A DNA stretch of 34,139 nt from Dinochytrium kinnereticum. Lineage: Eukaryota > Chytridiomycota > Chytridiomycetes > Chytridiales > Chytridiaceae. The notes beneath the pieces are model-generated. The model saw nothing but the letters and a program-made list of their open reading frames with translations, ran no database searches and had not been told where the DNA came from. This document shows, piece after piece, positions 1-10,792 of this stretch. The position numbers and the translations under genes are program-made. The stretch is from assembly GCA_027604005.1 (NCBI GenBank), contig JADGJT010000261.1:1-34139 (forward strand), written 5' to 3'. Within the stretch, counting starts at the first letter, position 1. Every line of letters begins with the position of its first letter.

Positions 1-229
1 TGGTGGATAGAGGGAAGCATTGCAGCACCACGAAAACCATATTTGAATCTTTTGTGCTCCAGTCCACGAAATACTTTTTGGCTCAGGGTCAGCGCCAACT
101 GAATCCCCCCTATTGGCGTTGCTAATAATGATAGTACTCCGAATACGAGGATGTCCTCTCTCGAAAAGGGCACACCATCTACACGCCCTCATCCCTGATT
201 GCTCCCAGTGCGTCTTTTTTTGAACGAGC

Positions 230-236
230 TATAAAA
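230..236 (+). promoter_or_regulatory. TATA box of BT1-like gene 1
   Basis: TATAAAA lies about 95 nt upstream of the chosen ATG at 331. The first 229 bases of the window contain no supportable gene and look like upstream intergenic sequence. Confidence 0.55.
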
Positions 237-330
237 TCCCACTCTATTATTGTCATGCCTTCTCTACTTTCCTGAAGTCCTTTCTTTCCTCATATTCCCC
301 TCCATCCTTCGCATCCGTTCACGCGTCGGT

Positions 331-1977
331 ATGCCTGCAAAAACGACCAACATCGTGTCGACCATTGGTCGCCGCATCACTCAGACTGGCATAGGTGTGC
401 ATCCATCCTTCGTCTCCTCATGCCCTTTGCATATGCTAACTGGACTGCTAACTGGACTGTTCCATGTAATAGACATCAAGGAGTTCTTCACAACCGCCGT
501 GAAGACTCAGGGGGCTGACTTCTTCGCCATCATCTCGGCTACTTACTTCCTCCAGGGTTTCCGTGACTATGTCTTTGGCGGTGCCATCATCTGGTATATG
601 GGGTCGGTCCTGGGCCTGAATACCGTTCAGGTTCAGAACGCCCGCACGACCATTCTCCTCACCTGGAACGTCAAGTTCTTATATGGTCTTCTCTTCGACA
701 ACTTCCCCATCCTTGGTCGTCACGACCATCCTTACTTCATCATCTCCGCTCTTCTTGGTCTCATCTCCTTCATCTGCCTTGGCATAGACAATATCTCACC
801 AGACGAGACTTCTGCAACCGCTCTGTTCTTCGCTGCCCTCATGGCTATGGCCATGTGTGATGTCATTGCTGACGCCATGGTCGTCAAGCGTGCTCGTTTG
901 GCTGGGTCTCGTGACGGTGCTGCCCTTCAGACCTGGTGTTGGATCATGTTGAACGCTGGATACGTTATTGGCACTCCGGTAGCTGGTACCATTGTCGGTA
1001 AAGACGGTTCTGGGGCCCGAAGGTTGATGCACTTTGTCTACGTCCCTCTCAGTGCCATGCTTGTCCTTCTCGCCTGCTTCATCAAGGAACGGCCGTCTGG
1101 TCGCAAGATCACTCCGATGGGCTTTGTAATGGGAATCTGGCGCCTGATTCAGGGTATCATCCTTAACAAGGTTGTCCTTCTCCCTGCTATCTGGATTCTT
1201 CTCCGCGGTATGCTCGTTCCCAACATTGACCCCGCGTGGAACTACTGGCTCAACAACATTGACATCGGTGCTGACCAGCAGTCCTACATTGACGCTTCTG
1301 GTGGAATCTCTGCCATCATCGGTCTCCTCATTTTCGGCGCCTTCTTCACCAAGGTTCCTTTCCGCCGCATCTTCTTTGTTGTCCAAGTCATCGTCGGTAT
1401 CTTCGGAATTCTCGATATCGCCCTGTTCAAGGGATGGAATAAGAGCATCAACATCCCCGACATTGTCTTCCTCGCTGGCTCTCAGAACATTCAGGAGATT
1501 CTCGCGCGTTTCCAGTCCATGCCCTTCTTGATCATGGCCGCCCAGATGTGCCCTGCCGATATCGAGGCCTCCTACTACGCTGCTCTCACCTCTCTCTCCA
1601 ACGGTGGTAACAACGCCGCAAACAAGATTGGTGGTCTTGTCCTCGAGAAGCTCAACATTGACAAGGGCCGTGACGCTAAGGGTCGTCGTGTCTTTGACCT
1701 CACCAACCTCGAGACCGCCATGTGGATTCGTTTCGGAATGACCTTTGTCCCTTGCTTGTTGGTCTTCCTCCTTCCCGATACCGCTGCCGTCGACCCCCAC
1801 GGTGAGATGGCCAAGGAGGCTGAGGTTTACGGCCAGATTACTGCTGCTGAGCGTGATGAGCTTGAGGCTAAGGCTGCTGAGGGCGATGCTGAGGCCAAGA
1901 AAAAGCTTGAGGCTATCGCTGAATACGAGGCCAACAAGGACAAGAACCCTGACGAGAAGGCTGCTGCTGCCGTCTAG
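331..1977 (+). CDS. BT1/folate-biopterin-transporter-like membrane protein (copy 1, intact)
   Basis: Polytopic membrane transporter of the BT1 family (fused to the broad MFS-like fold; relatives carry folates or pterins, but the substrate here is unknown). Proposed exons 331-394 and 473-1977 give 522 residues. Family signatures seen: FLYGLLFDNFPILGRHDHPY at about 90-109, DVIADAMVVKRAR at about 151-163 followed by LQTWCW, and the late FLIMAAQMCPADIEASYYA and SNGGNNAANKIGG segments, with many hydrophobic helices between. The C-terminal tail of about 60 residues is Glu/Lys/Ala-rich and likely a cytosolic helix. The ATG at 331 is chosen because the paralogue at 3874 begins with the same MPA..TGRRI-type peptide after a TATA box. 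The 78-nt intron (395-472) has a GCTAAC branch site and happens to contain no stop in frame. Family assignment is firm; transport substrate is not. Confidence 0.85.
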   Translation: MPAKTTNIVSTIGRRITQTGIGVHPSFVSSCPLHMLTGLLTGLFHVIDIKEFFTTAVKTQGADFFAIISATYFLQGFRDYVFGGAIIWYMGSVLGLNTVQVQNARTTILLTWNVKFLYGLLFDNFPILGRHDHPYFIISALLGLISFICLGIDNISPDETSATALFFAALMAMAMCDVIADAMVVKRARLAGSRDGAALQTWCWIMLNAGYVIGTPVAGTIVGKDGSGARRLMHFVYVPLSAMLVLLACFIKERPSGRKITPMGFVMGIWRLIQGIILNKVVLLPAIWILLRGMLVPNIDPAWNYWLNNIDIGADQQSYIDASGGISAIIGLLIFGAFFTKVPFRRIFFVVQVIVGIFGILDIALFKGWNKSINIPDIVFLAGSQNIQEILARFQSMPFLIMAAQMCPADIEASYYAALTSLSNGGNNAANKIGGLVLEKLNIDKGRDAKGRRVFDLTNLETAMWIRFGMTFVPCLLVFLLPDTAAVDPHGEMAKEAEVYGQITAAERDELEAKAAEGDAEAKKKLEAIAEYEANKDKNPDEKAAAAV

Positions 1978-2050
1978 AGTTTGTTCGTGACCCTTTTCCA
2001 TTTCTCTTTAGAGCGACCTTGGTTGCTCGGCTGGGGTTTTATCGGATACA

Positions 2051-2323
2051 GAAGATAGTGCATGCTTCTTTCGTTCCCCCTGCTTACTATTTCAATGTAC
2101 TTGACTCCTACTTGAGTGCAAGGAACCTCATACTCACAAAAATAAATATTATTTTATATCGTCGTCAATTATCCCATCTCTGCGTGTTTTTGAAGATAGT
2201 GCATGCTTCTTTCGTTCCCCCTGCTTATTATTTCAATGTACTTGACTCCTACTGGAGTGCGAGGAACCTCATACTCACAAAATATTTATATCGTCGTCAA
2301 TTATCCCATCTCTGCGTGTTTTT
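2051..2323 (+). repeat. Tandem duplication in the 3' UTR of BT1-like gene 1
   Basis: Two head-to-tail copies, 2051-2191 (141 bp) and 2192-2323 (132 bp), are nearly identical. They differ by a few substitutions and a 9-bp length change in the AT-rich part. Each contains AACCTCAT (2124-2131 and 2265-2272). Only the first copy keeps a following AATAAA (2141-2146). This suggests a duplicated 3'-end-processing region. Confidence 0.9.
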
Positions 2324-3331
2324 GCTCTATTGATCATGCTTCTATTTTGGCTACTTTCCACCCAATGAACGCTTCTGTATGATTTCGTACACGCTCTCTC
2401 CACACCCCAGTTGCCATAGTCGATTTTGTTAAGTAGAAGATGAGTTCAACGGCTACTCGGATGTAGCTTTACTTATGTTGTCAAGCCGACCCTGGTTGAT
2501 TCATGTGCTATATCCTGTCACTTCATTTTCATTCATTTCGAGCTTTAACCAAGTATGAGTTTCCTGAAGCCACACTTGGAAACAGAGAGTACATGGCCAT
2601 TGAGTTTAACTTCAGGGCAAGTCTGGTATATATAAACCGGATGACGGTGCCGATTCCTACATATAACTTAGTTCAGCGAAAATGGGATGCCAAGTCTGCG
2701 ACGCCTATGGCGCAATATTATCTTCATTTTGACATCCTTTTCACTTCATTCAAGCCCATTATATGTTGGCTTAGGAGAGTGATAAAGTTATTCCAATGCC
2801 TAGTTAGACATTGTCGGCATGAGATAAAAAAGATCTCCGTAGGCTATCTGTCCTAATTTAATCTGGGCGTTTCAATTTCAATTGAGAGGATGCATGCAAT
2901 AATGGCTGAAAGCGGAAAGTGGATGGGCTGGTATACTTCATGCCTTTCTTTAAGTGTTAGTTTGCTACACAGTTGATTCAACTTCTACCCAGTGTGAGCC
3001 GGTGGGCTTGGTAGGTGCGCTGATAAACATTATAATTATTCCTGTTTGTTCGTATCAAACGCCAGCAAGACAAAGTTCATGGCCATTATCAGGCGCATTG
3101 CTTTAGTTTTGATAAAAACGGCAGAGAGTATCAACCAGAAGGCGTACAGACAGGAGAGAGAAGAGTAGAAGCGCATCCTCGTCCTGCTGCAGACACCGCT
3201 CCAGCTCAGCTCCAGTAATCTCTTTAAGGCTTGTTGGGGCAGCAATGGTGAGGTGGAGTAAAAAGAGGCACAAGCAGTTGACAGGGCAGGTATTAACTTT
3301 ATACCTATCATAGGCTGGAATTGGCTGGAAT
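2324..3331. other. Intergenic, no gene recognised
   Basis: AT-rich spacer between the two BT1-like genes. The open frames here are short and lack recognisable domains, codon bias or splice context. I see nothing else supportable. Confidence 0.5.
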
Positions 3332-3781
3332 TTATTGGAATGAGTGAGAGAAAAACTGTGTTCTATATTTGCATTTCTTAGGGCGCTCATATATCCCAGA
3401 GAACAATATCCCCATAGCTTCTGGTGGCAACACGTGTGTAACCATTCCACCAGTAATCACATTCTTCGCGATATCCCAGCTCCTAATTCTTGGAGATATT
3501 TCCCGGAATATCGGCGGGCATGCATGTCTCTTTCCAACAGAATTTGCGCCATGTCTTTCTTCTGTCCTGACAAGTCAAGAGGTATTTGTGGTCTAATTCC
3601 AATGTGGGTCTGCTTCAATAACAATTCAGGGCCGCTGAACATTCTTTGATGGCAGTGGTGGCCAGGCTGTTCTACCTGCTTCAGTTGGCGCATCTCTGAA
3701 TGTCTGGACGATATCAAGCTCCTCATCAGCGATAATGCGCCAGCTGCCTTCAACTAATGAGATGAAAGGAACAGCATCCCA
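3332..3781 (-). pseudogene. Possible decayed coding relic of unknown family
   Basis: Read on the minus strand, 3781-3626 gives about 51 codons with a plausible protein-like composition (includes SWRIIADEELDIVQTFRDAP) ending at a stop. A second segment, 3478-3332, in another frame gives 48 codons (includes VITGGMVTHVLPPEAMGILF) before a stop. Together they could be a frame-broken remnant of one gene. A competing plus-strand open frame overlaps (3369-3596), so strand and reality are uncertain. No family recognised. Confidence 0.2.
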
Positions 3782-3796
3782 TAGTAAAGAGACACA

Positions 3797-3803
3797 TATA
3801 AAT
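3797..3803 (+). promoter_or_regulatory. TATA box of BT1-like gene 2
   Basis: TATAAAT-type element (context CATATAAATA) about 75 nt before the ATG at 3874, the same arrangement as in copy 1. Confidence 0.45.
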
Positions 3804-3873
3804 ACGCATCATTCCCATTTTCTCACTTTACTCCAGTCAACATCTTCACAGGCTTATTCGACCTTCTCGCGAC

Positions 3874-5503
3874 ATGCCAGCGACGACTAACAACAGCAAT
3901 GTGTCGATCATGGGACGTCGCATCAACCAGACAGGGAAGGGTGAGTATACTGTGTTTTACATCTTTTAGTCACTTAACTTACTAATTTCTCGCTCTGTCA
4001 GACATCAAGCAGTTCTTTACAACCGCTGTGAAGTCTCAAGGTCTTGACTTCTTCGCAATCATATAGGCCACCTACTTCCTCCAGGGGTTTCGCCAATATG
4101 TTTTTAGCGGTGCGATCACATGGTACATGGGAAAGGTCCTCGGCATGAGCTCTGCTCAGATTCAGAGTGCGAAAACCACGATCCAGATAACCTGGAACAT
4201 CAAGTTCTTATACGGCCTTGTCTTTGACAACTTCCCAATTCTCGGCCGTCACGACCACCCTTACTACATCATCTCTGCACTTCTCGGTCTGGTCTCCTTC
4301 ATCTGCCTTGGCATCAACAACATCTCGCCTAACTAGGCCAGTGCTACTGGCCTCTTCTTTGTCGCCCTCATGGCAATGGCCATGTGTGATGTCATTGCTG
4401 ACGCGATGGTCGTTAAGCGCGCTCGATTGGCTGGGTCTCGTGATGGTGCTGCCCTTCAGACCTGGTGTTGGATCATGTTTTACGTTGGCTATATAGTGGG
4501 CACCCCCGTTGCTGGTACTATTGTTGGTGAAGACGGATCTGGGGCCCGAAGGTTGATGCATTACGTATACGCTCCACTCAGCGCGGCTCTCCTCGTCCTT
4601 TCCTTTTTCATCAAGGAGCAACCTTCTGGTCGTAAAGCCACTCCCTACGGCTTGATTACCGGCATCTGGCGCTTGATTCAGGGTATCGTGCTCAATACCA
4701 AAGTCCTCCTCCCCGCCATTTGGATTCTTCTCCGTGGTATGCTCGTTCCCAACATCGACCCCGCGTGGATATTCTGGCTTGGGAACATCGATATCGGTGC
4801 TGACCAGCAATCCTACATAGACGCCTCAGGTGGAATCTCTGGCATCATCGGTCTCCTTGTCTTTGGGGCTTTCTTCACAAAAGTACCCTTTCGCCGCATC
4901 TTCTTTGTTGTCCAGCTGATTGTCGCTACTTTCGGCATCCTCGACATCGCCTTGTTCAAGGGATGGAACAGGCGCATCGGTATCCCTGACATTGCTTTCC
5001 TCGCCGGTTCCCAAAACATTCAAGAGGTCATCGGTCAGCTAGCCTCTATGCCTTTCCTTATTATGGCTGCCCAGATGTGCCCCGCGGATATTGAAGCCTC
5101 CTACTATGCTGGTCTCACCTCCATCTCCAACGGAGGTAACAACGCCGCCAACAAGATTGGTGGGCTGCTACTTGAGAAGCTCAGCATTGACAAGGGTTTT
5201 GATGCTTCCGGTCAGCGAGTCTTTGACCTAACCAACCTTGAGACTGCGTTGTGGATCCGTTTCGGTATGGCCTTTGTTCCCTGCTTGTTGGTCTTCCTCC
5301 TCCCCGATTCTGCTGCCGTCGACCCCCACGGTGAGATGGCCAAAGAGGCTGAGGTTTACGGCCAGATCACTGCTGCTGAGCGTGATGAGCTTGAGGCTAA
5401 GGCTGCTGAGGGTGACGAAGAGGCCAGGAAGAAGCTTGAGGCCATTGCCGAGTTCGAGGCTAAAAAAGACCAGCCTGCTGCCGATAAAGTTGGTGTTGTT
5501 TGA
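3874..5503 (+). pseudogene. BT1-like transporter copy 2, interrupted by two in-frame TAG codons
   Basis: Tandem paralogue of the gene at 331-1977. Proposed exons are 3874-3940 and 4002-5503, with a 61-nt intron (3941-4001) at the same position and phase as in copy 1. The combined frame is 523 codons, exactly the length of copy 1, with no frameshift. Two amber codons interrupt it: 4064-4066 (codon 44, Ser TCG in copy 1) and 4334-4336 (codon 134, Glu GAG in copy 1). Both are single-base changes from the copy 1 codon and both are followed by GCC. All later signatures (DVIADAMVVKRAR, LQTWCW, SNGGNNAANKIGG) and the charged tail are preserved. The simplest reading is a recent pseudogene. Readthrough or RNA recoding is possible but undemonstrated. 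A re-start at the ATG at 4370 would lose the first helices. Confidence 0.8.
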
Positions 5504-5559
5504 ACCTCTTTCTCCAATGTTAGTTTTGCTTGAAGTTTGTGGGAAGGAGCTGATTCTTT

Positions 5560-5573
5560 GACCTCATAATAAA
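5560..5573 (+). terminator. 3'-end element: GACCTCAT directly followed by AATAAA
   Basis: About 57 nt after the stop of the second BT1-like gene, GACCTCAT (5560-5567) abuts AATAAA (5568-5573). The same pair recurs behind the protease genes. Confidence 0.55.
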
Positions 5574-6064
5574 TGATGATATTAAACCATAAATACACGT
5601 TTGACAGCATCTTAGTTGACTCTTGAAAGGCATAGTCAAGAGGAAGGTTTGAATGCTCGTTTGCCTACGAAACAGGAAGGCCTTCAGGACATAGCAGGCC
5701 ATAAGGCCCCTGTGATGCTCAAAGCACTTGCAAAACAAATGTTTTTAGTGCCCAACAATAGCGCGTCCTCCCTCGACGCCCAAACCTTTCCTGTTTTGAG
5801 TCGATGTTCCTTGCAGACTGGCAGTGATTTGTGTCCAATCGTTATTCCACGACCAAGCCTGGGCGACGCCAAAAGGTCATCCAACGCGAAGGAATATTCC
5901 AAACCCTCCTCAAACTTTTGACAGTATTTGGTTGCAATGATTGGTTGACAAGGAATATCTCCCGCAGGATTTCTTTAAAATCCGAAACAAAACTTTGAAA
6001 ACCTTCCAAGTCATATGGGTGCACAAAAAGAAAAAAAGCCCTTCCTTGTCTGGTCTCCCACAAC
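5574..6064. other. Intergenic, upstream of the Atg22-like gene
   Basis: Contains the leader and presumably the promoter of the next gene. I see no clear TATA box and no supportable gene. Confidence 0.5.
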
Positions 6065-8651
6065 ATGAATGGGAAGAGCGCATCACCGCCAGAGTCCTTC
6101 GTTCCGCCAGCGAGGCCCCTTTCCACTGACGAGGCCGTGCTCCGTATTCCGTCTGAACCAGCCATGGATCCCGACAACCAGAATGCCGCTGCCGTCATTG
6201 AGATGTCGGGCAGTAGAGAGACACTGGCATCTTCTCTGTCGAGCTCATCCATGAACGACGATCCCGCAGCAGAAGATACCGCCCCTCCCATCCCTGTGAT
6301 ATTCGCTGATGGCTTGGAAGTCGGTGGAAGCTCGGCGGCTCAGTCAACCAGGAAACCATCAGTTTTGCCCTCAGACGCTGCAACTGTGCATTCTTCCCAA
6401 GCGAGCATCTCTATTGCTGAGTCTGGGGCTTCTTTGGTAGATGCTGGCGGCCTGAAGAGAGCGCATGGATCGGGGCGGAAAGGCAATGAAGAGAAAAAGC
6501 GATTTCCTTTTGGATTTCGGTTCCGCAAGCAGCAGGGTGAGGCATCTTCGGAGGATGTGGGATCGTCCAAAACTCCTTCAAATGATGGCGGCGGGAAGGA
6601 CCGTTCTTCTGAGGATATTCAAGACGATGAAATGGGAGATCTCAAGTTCATGTCCCTGAAGAATGGTCCAAGCCATTCTGAAATTGATGCACAGCATCCA
6701 AACAATGACCATCCGCCGTTGTCAAAAGACGAGCTCAAGGCTTTCTACATATACTCTTGGGCTATCGAGCCCATCGTCGTTGTAGCGATGACTGCGCTTA
6801 TCCCCCTGATCCTACAGAGCTTGGCTGCTGGCAATGGGAAGGAGGCTGACGATCTGACGAAACCCTGTGACTATACCAAGACGGGATACCGTTGTGTTGT
6901 TCAAATTGCTGGAGCTTGGGTGGATCCTTCTAGTTTTGCACTTTACACTACGGCGTGCTCTGTGGGCTTGCAGGCAATTGTTTTTATCAGTTTAGGTGCT
7001 ATGGCTGATCATGGTGCTTGGAGAAAAAGATTTATGGTCGGTTTTATGATCGGTTGTGCTGTTTTCTGCATGGCCTTCGCGACCATCAGAAATTCATGTG
7101 AGTTTTAAAAGCTTTATAGTGGCTTTGACAGCGTATTTCCTTTCTGTTTCGATATTAATTATTTCAAATTATCTGCATCCTAGCGTGGTTCGCATATGGT
7201 TCTATTCTTATGGTGGCCTCAAATGTTTGCCTCGGAGCATCATACGTCTTTTACGATGCATACAGTTAGTATTTTTCGCTTTTTCGAGTTAACTTTTAAA
7301 GAGATTCTAAATCCCGTTATTAGTTCCTCTCTATGCTCGGACTCATTGGTTTGTCACTCAGCGCTCCTTCTCCACTCGCAAAGCCAAAGATTCCGCTGTC
7401 GAAACTGTTTGCAATGCTATCTCAGCCTACTCCAGCATTATCGGTTATCTCGGCGCAATCGTCTGTTTCGCAATCGCTGGGGGTGTATCCTTCCTCATTC
7501 AAGCAAAGGTTCCCACCGATTCTCCTGTCGGAACCGGTGGGTTTCTTTTTGGCAATGTTGGGGTCGGGACCTACGGTCAGCAGATTGGAGTGGCGGTCAC
7601 TGGATTATGGACCTTCATTGGGGCTTACTGGCCAGCAAAGTACATGAGAACCAGGAAGGGGCCACCGCTTCCAAAAGGGGAGAACTACCTGTTTTACAGT
7701 TGGAAAAGGGTTTGGATCACGTTTAAAAGGGCTAGAAAGCTTCCGAACACTTTCTTATTCTTGGTCGCCTGGTTTTTGCTCTCGGATGCGCTCACAACTG
7801 TTGGCTCAGTTACAATACTCTTTGCTCAGGTGGATATCGGACATGTCATTTAGACTCTCTATTTTTAACCCAAACGATTCTAACATTTCATCCTGAATTT
7901 CAGAACGAGCTCGGCTTCAGCAGTACCGAAATCGTGATCGTTGCTATAGCCGCACCCCTCACAGCTGCTGGCGGCAATTACCTCTGGCTCCTCTTCCAGC
8001 AACGCTTCAAGTGGTCGACGAAATCAATGATCATACTCCTGCTCACCTTAATGACCGCACTTCCCATTTATGGCATCCTCGGTCTTTTTGCTCCATTTGG
8101 CCTCCGCCATAAGTGGGAGCTCTTCCCTTGTGGAATCTACTATGGATGTCTCCTTGGTGCCTTGCAGAGCTTCTGTAGGGTGCTCTTTAGTGAGCTTTTG
8201 CCACCTGGACAAGAAAGTGAATTCTTTGCGTTGTATTCGATTACGGATAAAGGCAGTTCTTGGTTTGGACCATTGATTGTTGGGGCCATCACGGATGCTA
8301 CACATCAGATTCGATACTCTTTCTTTTTTTTGTTGGTCATGATTGCTCTGCCTGTGCTTTTTATCTGGTATGTTTCGGCCCGTCCTTTCCTTCTCCCCCT
8401 TTCCCTCCCTCCCCATTTTCTTCCATTTTTTCGTACTATCTCGTATAAGCAATAGTTTTATACTTCCCTTCTCATATTGTTCAATCAATCTCTCCTTTTT
8501 TATTTTTTTTTCTTTCCCTAATGAAACTCTTTCATTTTTCTGTATCAGGTACCTCGACCCAGAAAAGGGAAGAAGGGATGTTGAAGTTGCAAGAGATATC
8601 CATGATGCAGAAATATCTGGACTGGGTGTGACTGCTTCCACTGCCGTTTAA
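6065..8651 (+). CDS. ATG22: Atg22-family vacuolar permease (autophagy-related)
   Basis: Multi-spanning protein of the Atg22 family. In yeast it exports amino acids from the vacuole after autophagic breakdown. Proposed exons: 6065-7097, 7184-7264, 7324-7829, 7904-8367, 8549-8651. Together they encode 728 residues and all phases agree. Residues 1 to about 221 are Ser/acidic-rich and predicted disordered. The family domain starts near 222 with ELKAFYIYSWAIEPIVVVAM, then SFALYTTACSVGLQAIVFIS and ADHGAWRKRF, and later SSWFGPLIVGAITDATHQIR. Yeast Atg22 is about 530 residues, so the extra length is mostly the N-terminal extension. Intron 4 (8368-8548) is 181 nt and pyrimidine-rich, longer than the other three (86, 59 and 74 nt). 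The start is the first ATG of the frame. Family assignment is strong; vacuolar location is inferred from the family. Confidence 0.85.
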
Positions 8652-9688
8652 GCCACCTGCTTTCACCTTTTTTTTGCTTCATTGTGCATTTTATTACTTT
8701 TCACTCTTTAGTACCTGCAAACTCTACGATTTCTTTGCCTCAAGAACATTCATCATCCATTTCTTCACCCAAATTTTTTTCTTCTCTTTTTTCTCAAGGA
8801 CGACTTTTTATTTGTTTTCTTCACTGTTCCAACTTTTATCTCTATTCCAACTTTTCATGCATTTTTTATACACCTTGTCGATCTTTTCGTCATGTATTTA
8901 ATGTGAGGTTTCGTTTGGGCCAGAGTTGCCTTGTATTATTACAACTTTCAAGTAACATTTAATGTTCCATGTTATGTCTTTTTCATGCCTTTCTTTTTCT
9001 GGCTCTGGCATCATAAATCCTTCAGCCAACCAGCCAGCATTGGATGGTCGTATCGCCAAGAATAACTAATTGCACAAAAGCTAACTCAATAATCCAGATC
9101 GGTGCCTGCAAATGAATGATGATTGCTGCAGAATACCTCTTTTTGTAATCTTATGAGACTTCATACCTATTCCCCCCTCCCAAAGAGACCCGTTATCAGT
9201 GAGACCACAAACAGTAAACATGAAAGCTCATGTCGGGGAAAGGTTGCTTAAAACAGCAAACTGATAGGCGCAGATTACAGTTTAATTTGAACAGTGTGGA
9301 TTTCTTGGGCAGGCGTAAAGCGTGTATGTTTTTAAGCGAAATGACTGTATATTTTAACCGAAATGACTATCTGGACGTGGTGAACGCTAACAGATTCAGA
9401 AGCATGAAATCGCCATATGTTTGATTATACAATGGCAGCATCGCCAAGATACTCATCAGAAGTGCACATGGTATGGGGGGGAAAAGCCGAGTGACTGAGG
9501 GGTGTGCTCTCGGCGCTGGAGGTTTGCTAACCCCACACGCCCCACAGTCACGGTAAGACCTTTTTTAGACAGTTTTGTCTTGGAATCTTGTGTTCGAGGA
9601 GTTTCTGGCTTGTTAGGATGTTGGACGGGATACAGTTGAGTTCAAATGGATGAAAGGCCATTAATCACAAACGTCAACCGTAAACGAC
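8652..9688. other. Intergenic, no gene recognised
   Basis: T-rich 3' flank of the Atg22-like gene, then spacer leading to the promoter of the first protease gene. No supportable coding region. Confidence 0.5.
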
Positions 9689-9748
9689 TATAAAAAGGCG
9701 GTGAATCCTTCGCCTTCTCCCTATCTGAGAAGATCCCAATACCTCATC
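9689..9748 (+). promoter_or_regulatory. Core promoter and leader motif of protease 1
   Basis: TATAAAAA at 9689-9696, then ACCTCATC at 9741-9748, 52 nt later and 21 nt before the ATG. The same two-part arrangement recurs in all six tandem genes. Confidence 0.6.
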
Positions 9749-9768
9749 TAGCAAGAATCATATTACAA

Positions 9769-10702
9769 ATGGCCCGCCTCTTCTTCCTCGTTGCCTCACT
9801 CGCAGCCGCTGCCTCGGCCCTCCCCGAGCTCTTCTTCCGCCGTGGATGCGGTGCACCCGGCTTCGACTCCGTCCGTGGCCCCCAGATCGAAAAGGAGGTT
9901 TCCGCTCACATGGAGATAATGGCTCAAAACACATCGTTCACGGCTTTGGCTACTAAGACCGTCAACGTCTACTTCCATGTCATCACTACCACCACTGGAA
10001 CTGGGGCTCTGACTGATGCTGCTATCGCTTCACAGATGGCCGTGCTGAACGCGGACTATGGAGGAAACTACAACTTTGTCCTTGCTGGCGTTAGTATTCT
10101 GTCATATATTCTGTCCATCATGCTTTGTTTTCTTCTTAAGAGTTTTACTTACCATCCTCACTCATATACAGACCGACCGTACTGCCAACACCAACTGGTT
10201 CAACCAGGCAGCTCCCTCCACCAGCTACCAGACCGCCATGAAGACGGCACTCCGCAAGGGAACTGCAAAAGACCTCAACATTTACAGTGTCGGGTTTACC
10301 TCAGGCTCCGGTGCTGGTCTCCTCGGATACGCCACCTTCCCCTCTAGCTACAGCAGCAACCCCAAAGATGATGGCGTTGTCGTCCTCTACTCTTCACTCC
10401 CCGGCGGCTCCACCACCAACTACAACCAAGGACGCACTCTGACTCACGAGGTTGGCCACTGGTTTGGTCTTTACCACACCTTCCAGGGCGGATGCACTGG
10501 ATCAGGCGACTACGTTTCTGACACTCCCCCTGAGGCTTCCCCTGCCTCTGGATGCCCAACCACCCGTGACACCTGCTCTGGCGGTGGTCTCGACCCCGTC
10601 CGCAACTACATGGATTACAGTTACGACAGCTGCATGAACAATTTCAGTGCGGGACAGTACACCCGTGCTGCTGCTCAGGTTTCTCTTTACCGCGGCTTGT
10701 GA
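9769..10702 (+). CDS. Secreted M43-family zinc metalloprotease 1 (pappalysin/cytophagalysin type)
   Basis: Extracellular endopeptidase. Exons 9769-10089 and 10172-10702 (82-nt intron, phase 0) encode 283 residues. An N-terminal signal peptide runs to about residue 18 ([17 protein letters not shown]). RRGCG at 24-28 follows, a candidate cysteine-switch pro-region by analogy with ulilysin. The catalytic zinc site [11 protein letters not shown] spans 199-209, and the Met-turn [11 protein letters not shown] has its Met near 254. Other cysteines in the C-terminal half (GGC, SGC, DTC, DSC) are shared with the paralogues and probably form disulfides. Length and architecture match the compact fungal M43B secreted enzymes. 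First of six tandem, same-strand copies. Substrate is unknown. Confidence 0.9.
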
Positions 10703-10751
10703 GAAGGGTGTTTCATGGCCACTTGCTGCATCTCCCCTGCTTTTCTATATT

Positions 10752-10792
10752 GACCTCATTATCACCTTTAAGTCGAAATGTAGAGGAATAAA
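10752..10792 (+). terminator. 3' UTR element of protease 1
   Basis: GACCTCAT (10752-10759, preceded by T) followed 27 nt later by AATAAA (10787-10792), within 90 nt of the stop. Confidence 0.5.

Noticed and set aside
250..330. An extended N-terminus for the first transporter starting upstream of 331
   Set aside because: It needs a non-ATG start. The paralogue and TATA spacing support the ATG at 331.
796..2001. A 401-codon open frame on the minus strand opposite the first transporter gene
   Set aside because: It lies wholly antisense to the conserved BT1 coding sequence. Its low-complexity composition follows from the codon bias of the sense gene. No promoter or domain was seen.
2503..2856. 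A 117-codon open frame in the AT-rich spacer
   Set aside because: No domain, signal peptide, codon bias or promoter supports it.
8368..8548. Coding frames within the pyrimidine-rich stretch
   Set aside because: This is intron 4 of the Atg22-like gene. The Phe/Ser-rich frames are low-complexity artefacts.
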